Source: Phycisphaeraceae bacterium D3-23 (GTDB lineage: Bacteria; Planctomycetota; Phycisphaerae; Phycisphaerales; Phycisphaeraceae). Taken from it: a DNA stretch of 64,000 nucleotides. The notes under the pieces were generated by a model. That model was not told the DNA's origin. It did not search any database and saw nothing but the letters and a program-made list of their open reading frames with translations. Positions within the stretch are counted from its first letter, which is position 1. The number at the start of each line of letters is the position of its first letter. The position numbers were made by a program, and so were the translations under genes. Positions 44,372 to 52,643 of this stretch are shown here, one piece after another. The stretch covers positions 682,001-746,000 of the forward strand of contig CP114179.1 in NCBI GenBank assembly GCA_039555135.1, read 5' to 3'.

Positions 44372-44377
44372 AGTCTA
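44372..44377 (-). promoter_or_regulatory. -10 box of the MoaD-like gene, six bases from ATG
   Basis: TAGACT, then TTTCCC, then ATG on the minus strand. Confidence 0.5.
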
Positions 44378-44424
44378 CCGCGAATAGGAACGATCCCCAA
44401 ACGCTGTTTGCAGCGAAAAATTGA

Positions 44425-44486
44425 ATAGCCGCATTGCTACGCAACGCCGGGGCCTTGCGACCGGCACCGCGTAGCGGTCCGGCTAT
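44425..44486. repeat. Inverted repeat, ATAGCCGC family (copy 2)
   Basis: ATAGCCGCATTGCTACGCAA at the left, CCGCGTAGCGGTCCGGCTAT at the right. It is the same family as 38881-38965, placed just past the stop of the FucI-like gene. Confidence 0.7.
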
Positions 44487-44508
44487 CTCGATAGCCGCAA
44501 TCTACGGC

Positions 44509-46263
44509 CTACCCCCACCCCCGCCCGTTCTTCCTCGTGCCGCACAAGGTCACGTGCATCCCCATCGCTTTGGCCATCGAAGCCTTGGTGAGCATCGCCT
44601 TGTCCGCCGACGCCGCATCATTCGCATAGGCGCACTGGATATGGTTGGCCTGGTGCCGGGCCATCATCTGGTCGCGCGTGATGCCGTACGTCACCGCGTG
44701 CATGATCGGCCACTGCTCGGTCGTCTCCGCCCAGCGCCGCTTCGTCTCCTTCTTGGGCAGCTTCACTACGCCCGCCCGGCCCAGGTCCATGCACAGCCGA
44801 CCGCCCTCGTAAGCCCCATCCACCCACACGCGCGACCACACGATCTCGCCGGGCTTCGCAATCCCGCGCAGCGTCGAACCACCATTCGGAAAATACATCG
44901 CCGGCTGACGAAGCCCATCGCTGCCCTTCCATCCATCAATATGATGCGCGGGCGGCGCGCTGCCCGAGATCAGGAACACCCACACGTAGTCCTCCACCGT
45001 CCCGCTCGCGTCGTAGTCGCCCCACCGCAGATCGTGCAGCGTGTTCTCCGGCGGCTGGCCCAGCGCATCATGCACAACCTTCGTCATCAAACCATCTAGC
45101 CCCGCGCACTCATCGACCTCGTTGAAGTGCGGGATGCACTGGCCCTTGAACAACTCGCGCTTCCCGTCGCGTGAGAACACCGGCGGGCGGTCCGTGTTGT
45201 TCAGCGTGCCCTCGACCAGGTCGCTGGCCGGGCACAGGTCTTTGAGCCCCTGCTGGTACTGGATGCCGAGCGTGCGGCAGCCGAAGTCGTCCGCGATCCG
45301 CACCGCCGCGATGTACATCCGGCACTGATCCAGCACTTGGCGATCGGTCAGGTGCTTCTTGTGCTTCGCCTTCTTGGGGATATGGAAGGTAAAACCCTTC
45401 TTCTCATACCACTCGAAGACGCGCTGCGCCTCTTTGTTCTTGACGCGCGTCATGGCGTGGTACAGCGCGGACTGGCTGAGGCGTTCCTTGAACACCCCCG
45501 TCGGGTTGAGCAGGTGGTCGGGGATGATCGCGTTGAACATCCCCATGCAGCCCTCGTCGAACACGCCCATGACGGCCTTGTCCCGCGACAGCTCCGCCGC
45601 GAGTTTGGCGCCCAGGTTCTGCGACGCGGCCGGGACCTTAGCGCGCGACAGCGGCTTGCAGTGCTTGGTCGCGTGCGCGCATTCGCCGGTGTCAAGCCAC
45701 TTACGCAGCCGACCAGTAAAGTAGCGGTCGGTGAAGTCATTGCTCCACAGGGTCGAGTAGGCGACCCCCGCCTTGGTCAGCGAGCCGTTGAGGTTCAGCA
45801 TGCCCACCAGCCCGGGCCAGGTGCCCGACCAGTTGGCGACCGTGAGGATCGGCCCGCGGTGGCTCATCAGCCCGTGCAGGATGTGGTGAGAGTATTGCCA
45901 AACCGCCTCGGCCACGATCAGCGGCGCGTCGGGGTCCACCGTACGGAAGACGTCCATCCCTTCCTTCTGGCTGGCGATGAAGCCGTGCTTGTCCTTGGGC
46001 TTGTAGGCGTGGGCGCGCTTGAGGGTGTAGCCCATCTGCTTCACGGCAAGCCCGAGCTGCTGCTCCATCACATCCTGCGCGGCCCAGCAGTTCTGGTTCG
46101 CGCTCAGACGCAGGTCGCCGTTGGCGATCAGAAGCACGGTTTTGCGTCGGCGGGCGTTGCGCACCGCGTCGGCCTTCGTTGCCGAGCGGGGGCGCGGGCG
46201 GGTGCGGGGCTTGCGCGGCTTCGTGACCTTGCCGGTCGCGGGTTTCTTGGGTTTCGTGGCCAT
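44509..46263 (-). CDS. L-fucose/arabinose isomerase-like protein with a basic N-terminal tail
   Basis: The 584-residue protein belongs to the FucI/AraA fold family. [19 protein letters not shown] holds the expected metal-binding Glu, and [12 protein letters not shown] the second acidic ligand. The C-terminal region [27 protein letters not shown] carries a conserved His. The first about 40 residues are Lys/Pro/Arg repeats ([20 protein letters not shown]) like a histone H1 tail, unusual for a sugar isomerase. Sugar specificity cannot be read. AGGAG precedes the ATG. Confidence 0.8.
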   Translation of the reverse strand: MATKPKKPATGKVTKPRKPRTRPRPRSATKADAVRNARRRKTVLLIANGDLRLSANQNCWAAQDVMEQQLGLAVKQMGYTLKRAHAYKPKDKHGFIASQKEGMDVFRTVDPDAPLIVAEAVWQYSHHILHGLMSHRGPILTVANWSGTWPGLVGMLNLNGSLTKAGVAYSTLWSNDFTDRYFTGRLRKWLDTGECAHATKHCKPLSRAKVPAASQNLGAKLAAELSRDKAVMGVFDEGCMGMFNAIIPDHLLNPTGVFKERLSQSALYHAMTRVKNKEAQRVFEWYEKKGFTFHIPKKAKHKKHLTDRQVLDQCRMYIAAVRIADDFGCRTLGIQYQQGLKDLCPASDLVEGTLNNTDRPPVFSRDGKRELFKGQCIPHFNEVDECAGLDGLMTKVVHDALGQPPENTLHDLRWGDYDASGTVEDYVWVFLISGSAPPAHHIDGWKGSDGLRQPAMYFPNGGSTLRGIAKPGEIVWSRVWVDGAYEGGRLCMDLGRAGVVKLPKKETKRRWAETTEQWPIMHAVTYGITRDQMMARHQANHIQCAYANDAASADKAMLTKASMAKAMGMHVTLCGTRKNGRGWG

Positions 46264-46329
46264 GCTCGGCTCCTGATCGGGGCTAGTGAATCCGGGCCCG
46301 GATCATACCGCTGCCGCCGCACCGCGTCC

Positions 46330-46335
46330 TACAAT
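46330..46335 (+). promoter_or_regulatory. uvrC -10 box, six bases from ATG
   Basis: TACAAT, then GCGGCC, then ATG at 46342. No clear -35 is seen. Confidence 0.5.
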
Positions 46336-46341
46336 GCGGCC

Positions 46342-47790
46342 ATGCCCGACGCGCCCGAACCCAACCCCACCCCGGCACCCACGGAAACGACGGCCCCCGG
46401 CGAAGCCGAAGATGCGCCTGCCGAGGCCAATGCCGACGCCGCCCTTTCGACCCGTGAAAAGCTGCTCAAAAAAGCGCACGCCCTGCCCAAAGTCCCCGGC
46501 GTCTACCTCATGAAAGACAAGGCCGGCGTCGTGCTCTACGTCGGCAAGGCCGCCGTGCTGCCCAACCGTGTTGTCAACTACTTCACGCCCGCCGCGGACC
46601 ACGGCCCACGCAAGAACAACATGCTCCCGCTCATCGCGGACTTCGACATCCTCGAGTGCGAGACCGAGTGGGAGGCCCTCTTCGCCGAGAACCGGCTGAT
46701 CAAGGACATCCACCCGCGCTTCAACGCGACGCTCACCGACGACCGTACCTTCCCCTATCTCGTCATCACGATGCGCGACGACTTCCCGGGCGTCTTCATC
46801 ACCCGCGAGCCCAACGCCCCGCAGTACAAGGGCGCGAAAGTCCTGGGCCCGTTCCTCCGCGTCAACGCCCTGCGCGAATCGGTCCAGCTTTTGCAACGCA
46901 TCTTCAAGTTCCGCACGTGCTCGCTCACCATCCACGCAGACGACGAGAAGAACAAGTACTTTCGGCCGTGCCTGCTCTACCCGATCAAGCAGTGCAGCGG
47001 CCCGTGCGGCGCAAAGATCGACAAGGACGCCTACCGCGAAGACATCAAGCGGTTCGTGCGGTTCATCAGCTCGAAGCGGAGCGTGCTGCTGCGCGAGCTT
47101 CGCCAGGAGATGCAGCAGGCGAGCGATGCGTTGAACTTCGAGCGGGCGGCCGTGCTGCGTGACCAGATCGATGCGCTGGAAAAACTCGACGCCCGGGGAA
47201 GCGTCAAGGACCAGTGGCAGCCCGAGATCGAGTCGTTCATGCACGACCCGGCCAAGGGGCTCGCGTCGCTGCAACGCGCGCTGGGCATGGAGAGCGCGAT
47301 CCGCTGCGTCGAGTGCATCGACATCGCCCACCTCCAGGGCGGCGAAACGGTCGGCAGCAAGGTGTGTTTCGTCGATGGTCGGCCATTGAAAAACCAGTAC
47401 CGGCGCTACCGCATCAAGTCGCCTGCCCCCAACAGCCCGGCGGGGAAGATCAACGACGACTACGCGAGCATCCGCGAGGTCGTGTCGCGCCGCTACCGCG
47501 AGGCCGGCGCGGGACAGGAGCTCTACCCCGACGTCGTCGTGATTGATGGCGGGCTGGGCCAGCTCCACGCCGCGCTGGAGGCCTTCGACGAACTCGACGT
47601 CAAGCCCCCGATGGTGATCTCGCTGGCGAAGAAGGAGGAGCTGATCTACATGCAGGCGAAGAAGGAACCGATCCGACTTGGCCGGGAGAATCCGGGGCTC
47701 AAGCTCGTGCAGGCCGCGCGTGATGAGGCCCACCGGTTCGCGCAGCACTACCACCACATCTTGCGGCGGAAGAAGGTGATCGGGGAGTAG
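46342..47790 (+). CDS. uvrC: Short UvrC-like excinuclease subunit
   Basis: The 482-residue protein contains the GIY-YIG-like 3' nuclease start (KVPGVYLMKDKAGVVLYVGKA), the Cys cluster (CLLYPIKQCSGPCGA), a UVR helix pair (QASDALNFERAAVLRDQIDAL) and the RNase H-like 5' nuclease domain (VECIDIAHLQGG, VVIDGGLGQLHAALEAF). It stops after DEAHRFAQHYHHILRRKK, so the C-terminal tandem HhH domain of normal UvrC (about 600 residues) is missing. The N-terminus has an extra about 35 residues rich in Pro/Ala/Glu. It works with UvrAB in nucleotide excision repair. Confidence 0.9.
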   Translation: MPDAPEPNPTPAPTETTAPGEAEDAPAEANADAALSTREKLLKKAHALPKVPGVYLMKDKAGVVLYVGKAAVLPNRVVNYFTPAADHGPRKNNMLPLIADFDILECETEWEALFAENRLIKDIHPRFNATLTDDRTFPYLVITMRDDFPGVFITREPNAPQYKGAKVLGPFLRVNALRESVQLLQRIFKFRTCSLTIHADDEKNKYFRPCLLYPIKQCSGPCGAKIDKDAYREDIKRFVRFISSKRSVLLRELRQEMQQASDALNFERAAVLRDQIDALEKLDARGSVKDQWQPEIESFMHDPAKGLASLQRALGMESAIRCVECIDIAHLQGGETVGSKVCFVDGRPLKNQYRRYRIKSPAPNSPAGKINDDYASIREVVSRRYREAGAGQELYPDVVVIDGGLGQLHAALEAFDELDVKPPMVISLAKKEELIYMQAKKEPIRLGRENPGLKLVQAARDEAHRFAQHYHHILRRKKVIGE

Positions 47791-47799
47791 TCAATAAAC

Positions 47800-47902
47800 G
47801 TGGGGCAGACATTCCTGTCTGCCACTGGCCTCAGGCCAGATGAAACGTTGAACCTATGAGCCTTCGGCTATGCCGAATGGCAGACAGGAATGTCTGCCCC
47901 AC
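47800..47902. repeat. Inverted repeat, CAGACATTCCTGTCTG family, perfect arms
   Basis: Arms 47800-47824 and 47878-47902 are perfect 25-base reverse complements. Each arm also folds on itself (GGCAGACATTCCTGTCTGCC). The spacer holds CTGGCCTCAGGCCAG. It lies between convergent uvrC and the VanZ-like gene. Related: 61021-61086 inside mfd, and a half copy at 37508-37545. Confidence 0.85.
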
Positions 47903-47915
47903 CGCTGGCACCGAC

Positions 47916-49034
47916 TCAAACATGATCGGCATAGTTGTGCCGCACGCGCCGCCGCTCCGGGCCCGCGAAGTCGGCCTGGGTGTGTCGTCGGTTGGCGCGG
48001 CGGATGGCGTGGGCGAAGAGGTACGTCGTGATCCCGATCAGCAGCGCCGCGGCGAGGGCGATGATCGGCTCGGTGATGTCCGCGCGGTACGTCTCGCCGA
48101 CACGGGCGCGGTAGAGCTCGACCCCGAGCGCAGCCAACAGCACAGCGACCACCGCACGCTTGAGCGACAGCTTCGCCCGGCTGCGCAGCATGGAGAGCGA
48201 CAGCAGGCACCCTAGCGCCGCGTAGACCAGGAGCGAGCGCCCCAGCAGCAGCGCGGCCGAGTCGTACGACGCCGCAAAATGCCGCTCGAACGGCAGGGCC
48301 ACTTCGTTGTTCGCCTGCGTGGGCATGGGCCCGGCGAAAGCGTGTACCGCCTGGGTCGCGTACCACCCGGTCAGCAGGGCGGCGGTGAGCAGCACCACCG
48401 CCAGCATCGCTCCCGGGCTTCGGCGAAGGAAACGGAGCTGGACCCGCAAGCCGTGCAGCGGCCAGGCGCATCGGCAGTAGACACCGAACATCACGCGCAT
48501 CGCGCACGCCCACAGCCAAGGCGCGATGACGACCGCGAAAATGCCCATGCTGACATTGGCCACGAAATCTGCGAGCGACGCGACCCGCGTCGGCGACCAC
48601 ACCTGGGTGCACTCCATCAGCCAGCCCAGCGCGGCGACGACCCCGCTCCCCAGAACGATCTGCGTGCCGGCACCAAACCCGCGGCGGCGCATCGCGATCC
48701 GCAGCATCACACCCAGCGGGACGTAGAGCACGAGGTTGACGACCAGGTCAACCGTCGAGAGCGAGAATCCCAGCGCGGTGGTTTCCCCGGCAGGCGTCAC
48801 CCAGCCCGGGCCCGAAAGCCAAGCGAAAAGACCGCGCCAAAGCCCGCCGTGCTCGGCGAAGAATCGCGCGGGCTGGAGGTCAAACGGGAGCAGCGAGCCG
48901 TAGACCATCAGGACGAGCCAGACGGCCGCCAGCACGCCAGGCCTCGCGAGCGTCGGCAGCGCGTGCGGCGTCCATCGCCGGCGTCGGCGAGGCCTTGCCT
49001 TCTGTTCTTCTTGTCGCGTGGTGTGGCCCGGCAT
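47916..49034 (-). CDS. VanZ-like membrane protein
   Basis: About 372 residues. A basic N-terminus (KARPRRRRRW) precedes a VanZ-like unit: YGSLLPFDLQP, VNLVLYVPLGVMLRIAMRRRG, and GWLMECTQVWSPTRVASLADFVANVSM. Three to four more TM segments follow. The VanZ family is linked to glycopeptide resistance in enterococci but is widespread with no defined activity. Starts at 49034 or 49076 are possible. The gap to the next gene holds only repeats. Confidence 0.78.
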   Translation of the reverse strand: MPGHTTRQEEQKARPRRRRRWTPHALPTLARPGVLAAVWLVLMVYGSLLPFDLQPARFFAEHGGLWRGLFAWLSGPGWVTPAGETTALGFSLSTVDLVVNLVLYVPLGVMLRIAMRRRGFGAGTQIVLGSGVVAALGWLMECTQVWSPTRVASLADFVANVSMGIFAVVIAPWLWACAMRVMFGVYCRCAWPLHGLRVQLRFLRRSPGAMLAVVLLTAALLTGWYATQAVHAFAGPMPTQANNEVALPFERHFAASYDSAALLLGRSLLVYAALGCLLSLSMLRSRAKLSLKRAVVAVLLAALGVELYRARVGETYRADITEPIIALAAALLIGITTYLFAHAIRRANRRHTQADFAGPERRRVRHNYADHV

Positions 49035-49138
49035 GCGGCTGCTCTCAAAGTACCTGCACGCAACGTAGCGGATCACCGCTGAAAATCACTGGGAGTTGAA
49101 CCGGCAGTCGCTACGCAGCGAGCCGGGCTGTTGCCTTG

Positions 49139-49220
49139 ACGAGCCGCGACCGTTAGGGAGCGGACCCTGTGATTGGCACAAACAAACGCATATGTCCGCT
49201 CCCTCACGGTCGCGGCTCGT
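49139..49220. repeat. Inverted repeat with GAGCCGCGACCGTNAGGGAG arms
   Basis: Arms 49139-49164 and 49195-49220 pair over 26 bases with one mismatch, spacer 30 bases, ending in GTAG on the right. It is just beyond the stop of the small protein gene at 49242. Confidence 0.8.
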
Positions 49221-49241
49221 AGAACCTTCGCGCTGATGCTC

Positions 49242-49535
49242 TTAAGCCGCGCTGGACTTGCCGCCGCGTCGTTTGCGTTTGCGGGCCGGGGGCTCAAGCG
49301 GCGCGGCCGCGGTGTCGCAGGATTCCTCGGCGGGGGCGGGCTGGGCCCGGGTCGTCCGGAAAAAGTCGTGCAGCATCGCATGGAGCTGGCTGTGCTCGAC
49401 AAAGGTCTCGCGTGCCGATTCGCTGGTGAGCAGTTTTTCTTCGAGCTGCGACACCTGCGCGGCCGTCACGTCGCCGTCGAGATAGCCCCAGGTCAGCGTG
49501 TCGAGATCACGGGGCGTTTGATTCTTGTCGGGCAT
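49242..49535 (-). CDS. Small protein resembling a stand-alone FecR/anti-sigma N-terminus (paralogue 2)
   Basis: The 97-residue protein has a core LTWGYLDGDVTAAQVSQLEE, then SARETFVEHSQLHAMLHDFF, and a basic tail ARKRKRRGGKSSAA. The layout equals that of the 107-residue protein at 40407-40730. It contains no Cys-His zinc site and no TM. No sigma factor gene is near. It could bind a sigma factor or a nucleic acid through its tail. The 226 bases upstream to 49761 show nothing else. Confidence 0.65.
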   Translation of the reverse strand: MPDKNQTPRDLDTLTWGYLDGDVTAAQVSQLEEKLLTSESARETFVEHSQLHAMLHDFFRTTRAQPAPAEESCDTAAAPLEPPARKRKRRGGKSSAA

Positions 49536-49761
49536 GGCGCAATCTCGTCGAGGTGGCACGGGCGTACCGGGACAACATCGACGAGATGCGCGACCGACTT
49601 AGGGGGCCGGGCGATAAGTTTTGCGGGTTGTAGGGGTGGGGGAAGTCCGGCGGCGGGTTACACCGGGGGGCCGGTGGACACGAACTGAACTGCGCCGCTG
49701 ATCCGGGCCTTCGCGGACTCAGGCCTCGGCTTGGAAGAACTGTTTGCGATAGCGCGTCGCC

Positions 49762-51291
49762 TTACTCAGCGTTGCCGGCGACGGCTTCTTCGAAGAAGGG
49801 CAGCAGGTCGCTTCGGAACTTTTCGAGCGACTCGCCGTGGGTGAAGACCATGTGGCCCGACTCGTAGTAGCCCATCGTGAGGCGGTCGACCGCGTGGGGG
49901 TGCGTGATCGACTGGTTCAGGGTGTACTCGGCCGCGTGGTACGGCGTCGCGAGGTCGTAGTAGCCGGCGGCGACGAAGACGTGCAGCCCGGGGTTCTCGG
50001 TCATCGCGCGGCGCAGGTCGCCCGAGATGTTGGGGTAGCTGTTTCGCGCGATGTCGAAGTTCCAGCCCAGCCCGGCAAGCACCTCGTAGTTGTCGCTCGT
50101 CTCGTAGCCCAGCTCGTTTCGGACGTAGTCGTTAAACGACGCGGTAAAGCCCGGCGCGACGCGGTAGTAGCTCGGGTCGCCCGTGCCCGAGCGGTCGGAC
50201 GCGCGGTCGAGGTCGGGGCCGACGATCCGGCCGTCGAATCGGCCGATGATGCTGCGTTCGTCGTCGAGCAGCGCGTCGCCGAAGCGCCACTGCGGGACGC
50301 GGAGGTTGCTGCGATCGATCATGTCTTCGCTGAGCCCGGTGTAGCGGGCCATGTCGCGGATCAGCGCCGCGCGCTGGTCGGCGGGCAGCTCTCGGCCACG
50401 CATCAACGCGGGGGTGTAGGTCTCGCGTGCCCAGGTCTCGACTTCGTCGAGCAACTCGGGCAGCTCACGGTCGGCGAGGTCGGCGGCGAGCTTGCCGTGG
50501 TAGTGCGCCAGCGCGGTGTAGGTCGGCATGTACAGCGTGTAGGGCAGGTCGTTGCCCTCGTCGAAACGCAGGGTCTGGAAGTTGAGTACAGCCGAGACGA
50601 GGACGACGCCGCTGACGGCGATGCCTTCGCCCTGGAGGTGTTGCGAGAGCCCGGCCGCGCGGGTCGTGCCGTAGGACTCGCCGGCTAGGAACTTCGGGCT
50701 GCGCCAGCGATCGTTCTCGGTGATCCAGAGGCGGATGAATTCGCCGACGGATCGGATATCGCCCGAGACAGAGTGGTACTGCGCGGCGCTGGTGTCGCCT
50801 TCGGTTTGGGAGAAGCCGGTGGAGACGGGGTCGATGAAGACGAGGTCGGTGGTATCGAGGATGGAGCGGTGGTTGTCGGTGAGTTCGTAGGGCGGGCCGA
50901 CGGTGTGGCCGACATCGTCGAACGCGACGCGGCGTGGGCCGAAGCAGCCCATGTGGAGCCAGATCGAGGACGAGCCGGGCCCGCCGTTGAAGCAGAACAT
51001 GACGGGTCGCTGCGCGGTGTCGTCGATGTCGTCGCGGGTGTAGGCGATGTAGAAGACGCTGGCGAGCGGCTCATCTTTTCGGTTGGTGAGCTGGATCGTC
51101 GCGGCGGTCGCGGTGTAGGGGATTTCGTTGCCGGCGATGGTGACGGTGTGCTGGGTGACGCCGGGCGCTTGTGCGGCTTCCTCGGCGGGTGCCGCTTCGG
51201 CGGGCTGCGCGGCGGACGGCGTGGCGGGCTGCGCGTAGCAAAACGTCGAACTCAGTAGCAAGGCAAGACAGCTCAGGGCAGTGCGTTTCAT
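49762..51291 (-). CDS. Secreted peptidase S10-family (serine carboxypeptidase-like) protein
   Basis: The 509-residue protein has a signal peptide (SCLALLLSSTFCYA) and an Ala/Pro/Glu linker. The S10 core follows: FCFNGGPGSSSIWLHMG (oxyanion region), the nucleophile Ser in PKFLAGESYGTTRAAGL, Asp in VAAGYYDLATPYHA and His in GYYESGHMVFTHG. It is probably a periplasmic or secreted carboxypeptidase. GAGGA precedes the ATG. Divergent from the UbiA gene. Confidence 0.9.
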   Translation of the reverse strand: MKRTALSCLALLLSSTFCYAQPATPSAAQPAEAAPAEEAAQAPGVTQHTVTIAGNEIPYTATAATIQLTNRKDEPLASVFYIAYTRDDIDDTAQRPVMFCFNGGPGSSSIWLHMGCFGPRRVAFDDVGHTVGPPYELTDNHRSILDTTDLVFIDPVSTGFSQTEGDTSAAQYHSVSGDIRSVGEFIRLWITENDRWRSPKFLAGESYGTTRAAGLSQHLQGEGIAVSGVVLVSAVLNFQTLRFDEGNDLPYTLYMPTYTALAHYHGKLAADLADRELPELLDEVETWARETYTPALMRGRELPADQRAALIRDMARYTGLSEDMIDRSNLRVPQWRFGDALLDDERSIIGRFDGRIVGPDLDRASDRSGTGDPSYYRVAPGFTASFNDYVRNELGYETSDNYEVLAGLGWNFDIARNSYPNISGDLRRAMTENPGLHVFVAAGYYDLATPYHAAEYTLNQSITHPHAVDRLTMGYYESGHMVFTHGESLEKFRSDLLPFFEEAVAGNAE

Positions 51292-51309
51292 AAATCCTCA
51301 CGGGTGTCG

Positions 51310-51338
51310 TTGTGGCCAGACGGGGGCGTCCGTATGGT
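51310..51338 (+). promoter_or_regulatory. Promoter of the UbiA-like gene, leaderless geometry
   Basis: TTGTGG (51310-51315), 17-base spacer, TATGGT (51333-51338), then six bases to the ATG at 51345. Confidence 0.6.
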
Positions 51339-51344
51339 ACGCCG

Positions 51345-52178
51345 ATGGGCTGGCTGGTGTTCACGAATCTGTACGTCGCGCTGTGCGGCGCGGCGCTGAC
51401 GGCCGCGACGTGCATGCTGCTCGGGCTGCCGATCCGGCTGGGCGCGCCGGCCGGTCTCGTCTTCGCGGCGACGCTCGTGGTGTACAACCTCGACCGGCTC
51501 GTCGAGCCCAGGCCCGGTGACAGCCCGCACGAACGCTGGGTCGCGCGGCACCGCGCGGCGCTCTGGGTGCTAACGGGTTTCGCGGGGGCCGGGTGTGTCG
51601 TTGCCACATGCTATTTGAGCGCAGGCGCGCAGTGGTCGCTGCTTGCGCCGGCCGTCGTCGCGCTGGGCTACTGCGTCCCGGTCCTGCCGATGCACGGCCG
51701 CGACGGCTGGCGGCTTCGCCGACTCAAGGAAGTGCCCGGTATGAAGCTGCTGCTGATCGGCGCGGTGTGGACCTACGCCACCGCCGGGCTGCCGATGCTC
51801 GACGCCGGCGTCGCGCTTACCACAACCTCGGCGGCCGTCCTCCTGCTGGGCCGGCTGCTGTTTATCCTGGCGGTCGCGCTGCCCTTCGACATCCCCGACA
51901 TGGCGCGCGACCGGGCGAGCGGGATCGTCACGCTGCCCCAGTCGCTGGGCATCGCCGGGGCGCGGCGGGTTGCGCTCGGGCTCACCGCCGGGTTCGTATG
52001 CTGCGCCGCGCTACACCCCTGGCCCGGGGCAGCCGCGCTGCTGGTGACGGGCGCGATCACGGCCGCCCTGCTGCTGGCAATGCACGAAAAACGCGGCGTA
52101 ACCTACTACGAAGTCGCGCTCGACGGGCTGCTGCTCGTCCAGTCCGCCTTGCTCTTCGCGACCGCCCCGGCCGTCTAG
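51345..52178 (+). CDS. UbiA-family prenyltransferase-like membrane protein
   Basis: The 277-residue protein has about eight TM segments. The first acidic motif is degenerate (VYNLDRLVEPRPGDSP for N-D-x3-D). The second, PFDIPDMARDRASGIVTLPQ, matches D-x3-D. It follows UbiA relatives that attach polyprenyl or related chains to an acceptor; whether it is active is uncertain. The start is set by the promoter six bases upstream. apaG follows on the same strand after 48 bases. Confidence 0.8.
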   Translation: MGWLVFTNLYVALCGAALTAATCMLLGLPIRLGAPAGLVFAATLVVYNLDRLVEPRPGDSPHERWVARHRAALWVLTGFAGAGCVVATCYLSAGAQWSLLAPAVVALGYCVPVLPMHGRDGWRLRRLKEVPGMKLLLIGAVWTYATAGLPMLDAGVALTTTSAAVLLLGRLLFILAVALPFDIPDMARDRASGIVTLPQSLGIAGARRVALGLTAGFVCCAALHPWPGAAALLVTGAITAALLLAMHEKRGVTYYEVALDGLLLVQSALLFATAPAV

Positions 52179-52194
52179 CCCGCGAAACAGCGGG

Positions 52195-52200
52195 TATACT
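52195..52200 (+). promoter_or_regulatory. Candidate -10 of apaG
   Basis: TATACT preceded by GCGGG, 26 bases before the apaG ATG. The same GCGGGTATACT stands upstream of ndk. Confidence 0.45.
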
Positions 52201-52226
52201 GGTGCAACGCCGCAAGGGCTCCCGCC

Positions 52227-52643
52227 ATGAACGCCACCCTCATCTCCGACACCACGACCCACGGCATCCGTGTCGGCGCGGCCGCGTTCTACCTGCCCGA
52301 CCCCTCGGTCCCCGAAGAAAACAAGTACGTCTTCGGCTACCGCGTCGTCATCCTCAACGCCGGCGACCAGGGCGTGCAGCTCCTGCGCCGGCACTGGGAC
52401 ATCATCGACGGCGACGGCACGGTCAAGACCGTCGACGGCAAGGGCGTCGTCGGCGAGCAGCCCGAGCTCGAGCCCGGCGAGGCGTTCAAGTACGAGAGCT
52501 TCGCGGTCTTGCCCACCCCCTGGGGGACGATGGAGGGCTACTACGAGATGCAGGACGACGTAGGCGAAACGCTGCGTGTGGCGATCGGGCGATTCTTCCT
52601 GACCGAAGACTCCTCCGCGTCGGGGCAAGGGGACACGCCCTAG
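52227..52643 (+). CDS. apaG: ApaG domain protein
   Basis: The 138-residue protein has an Ig-like ApaG fold: KYVFGYRVVILNAGDQGVQL, RHWDIIDGDG, GVVGEQPELEPGEAFKYESF and TPWGTMEGYYEM. It is associated with CorD/ApaG-type Mg/Co or Ap4A phenotypes; the exact activity is unsettled. It ends directly at the start of the RNase D gene (no gap), so the two are cotranscribed. Confidence 0.9.
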   Translation: MNATLISDTTTHGIRVGAAAFYLPDPSVPEENKYVFGYRVVILNAGDQGVQLLRRHWDIIDGDGTVKTVDGKGVVGEQPELEPGEAFKYESFAVLPTPWGTMEGYYEMQDDVGETLRVAIGRFFLTEDSSASGQGDTP

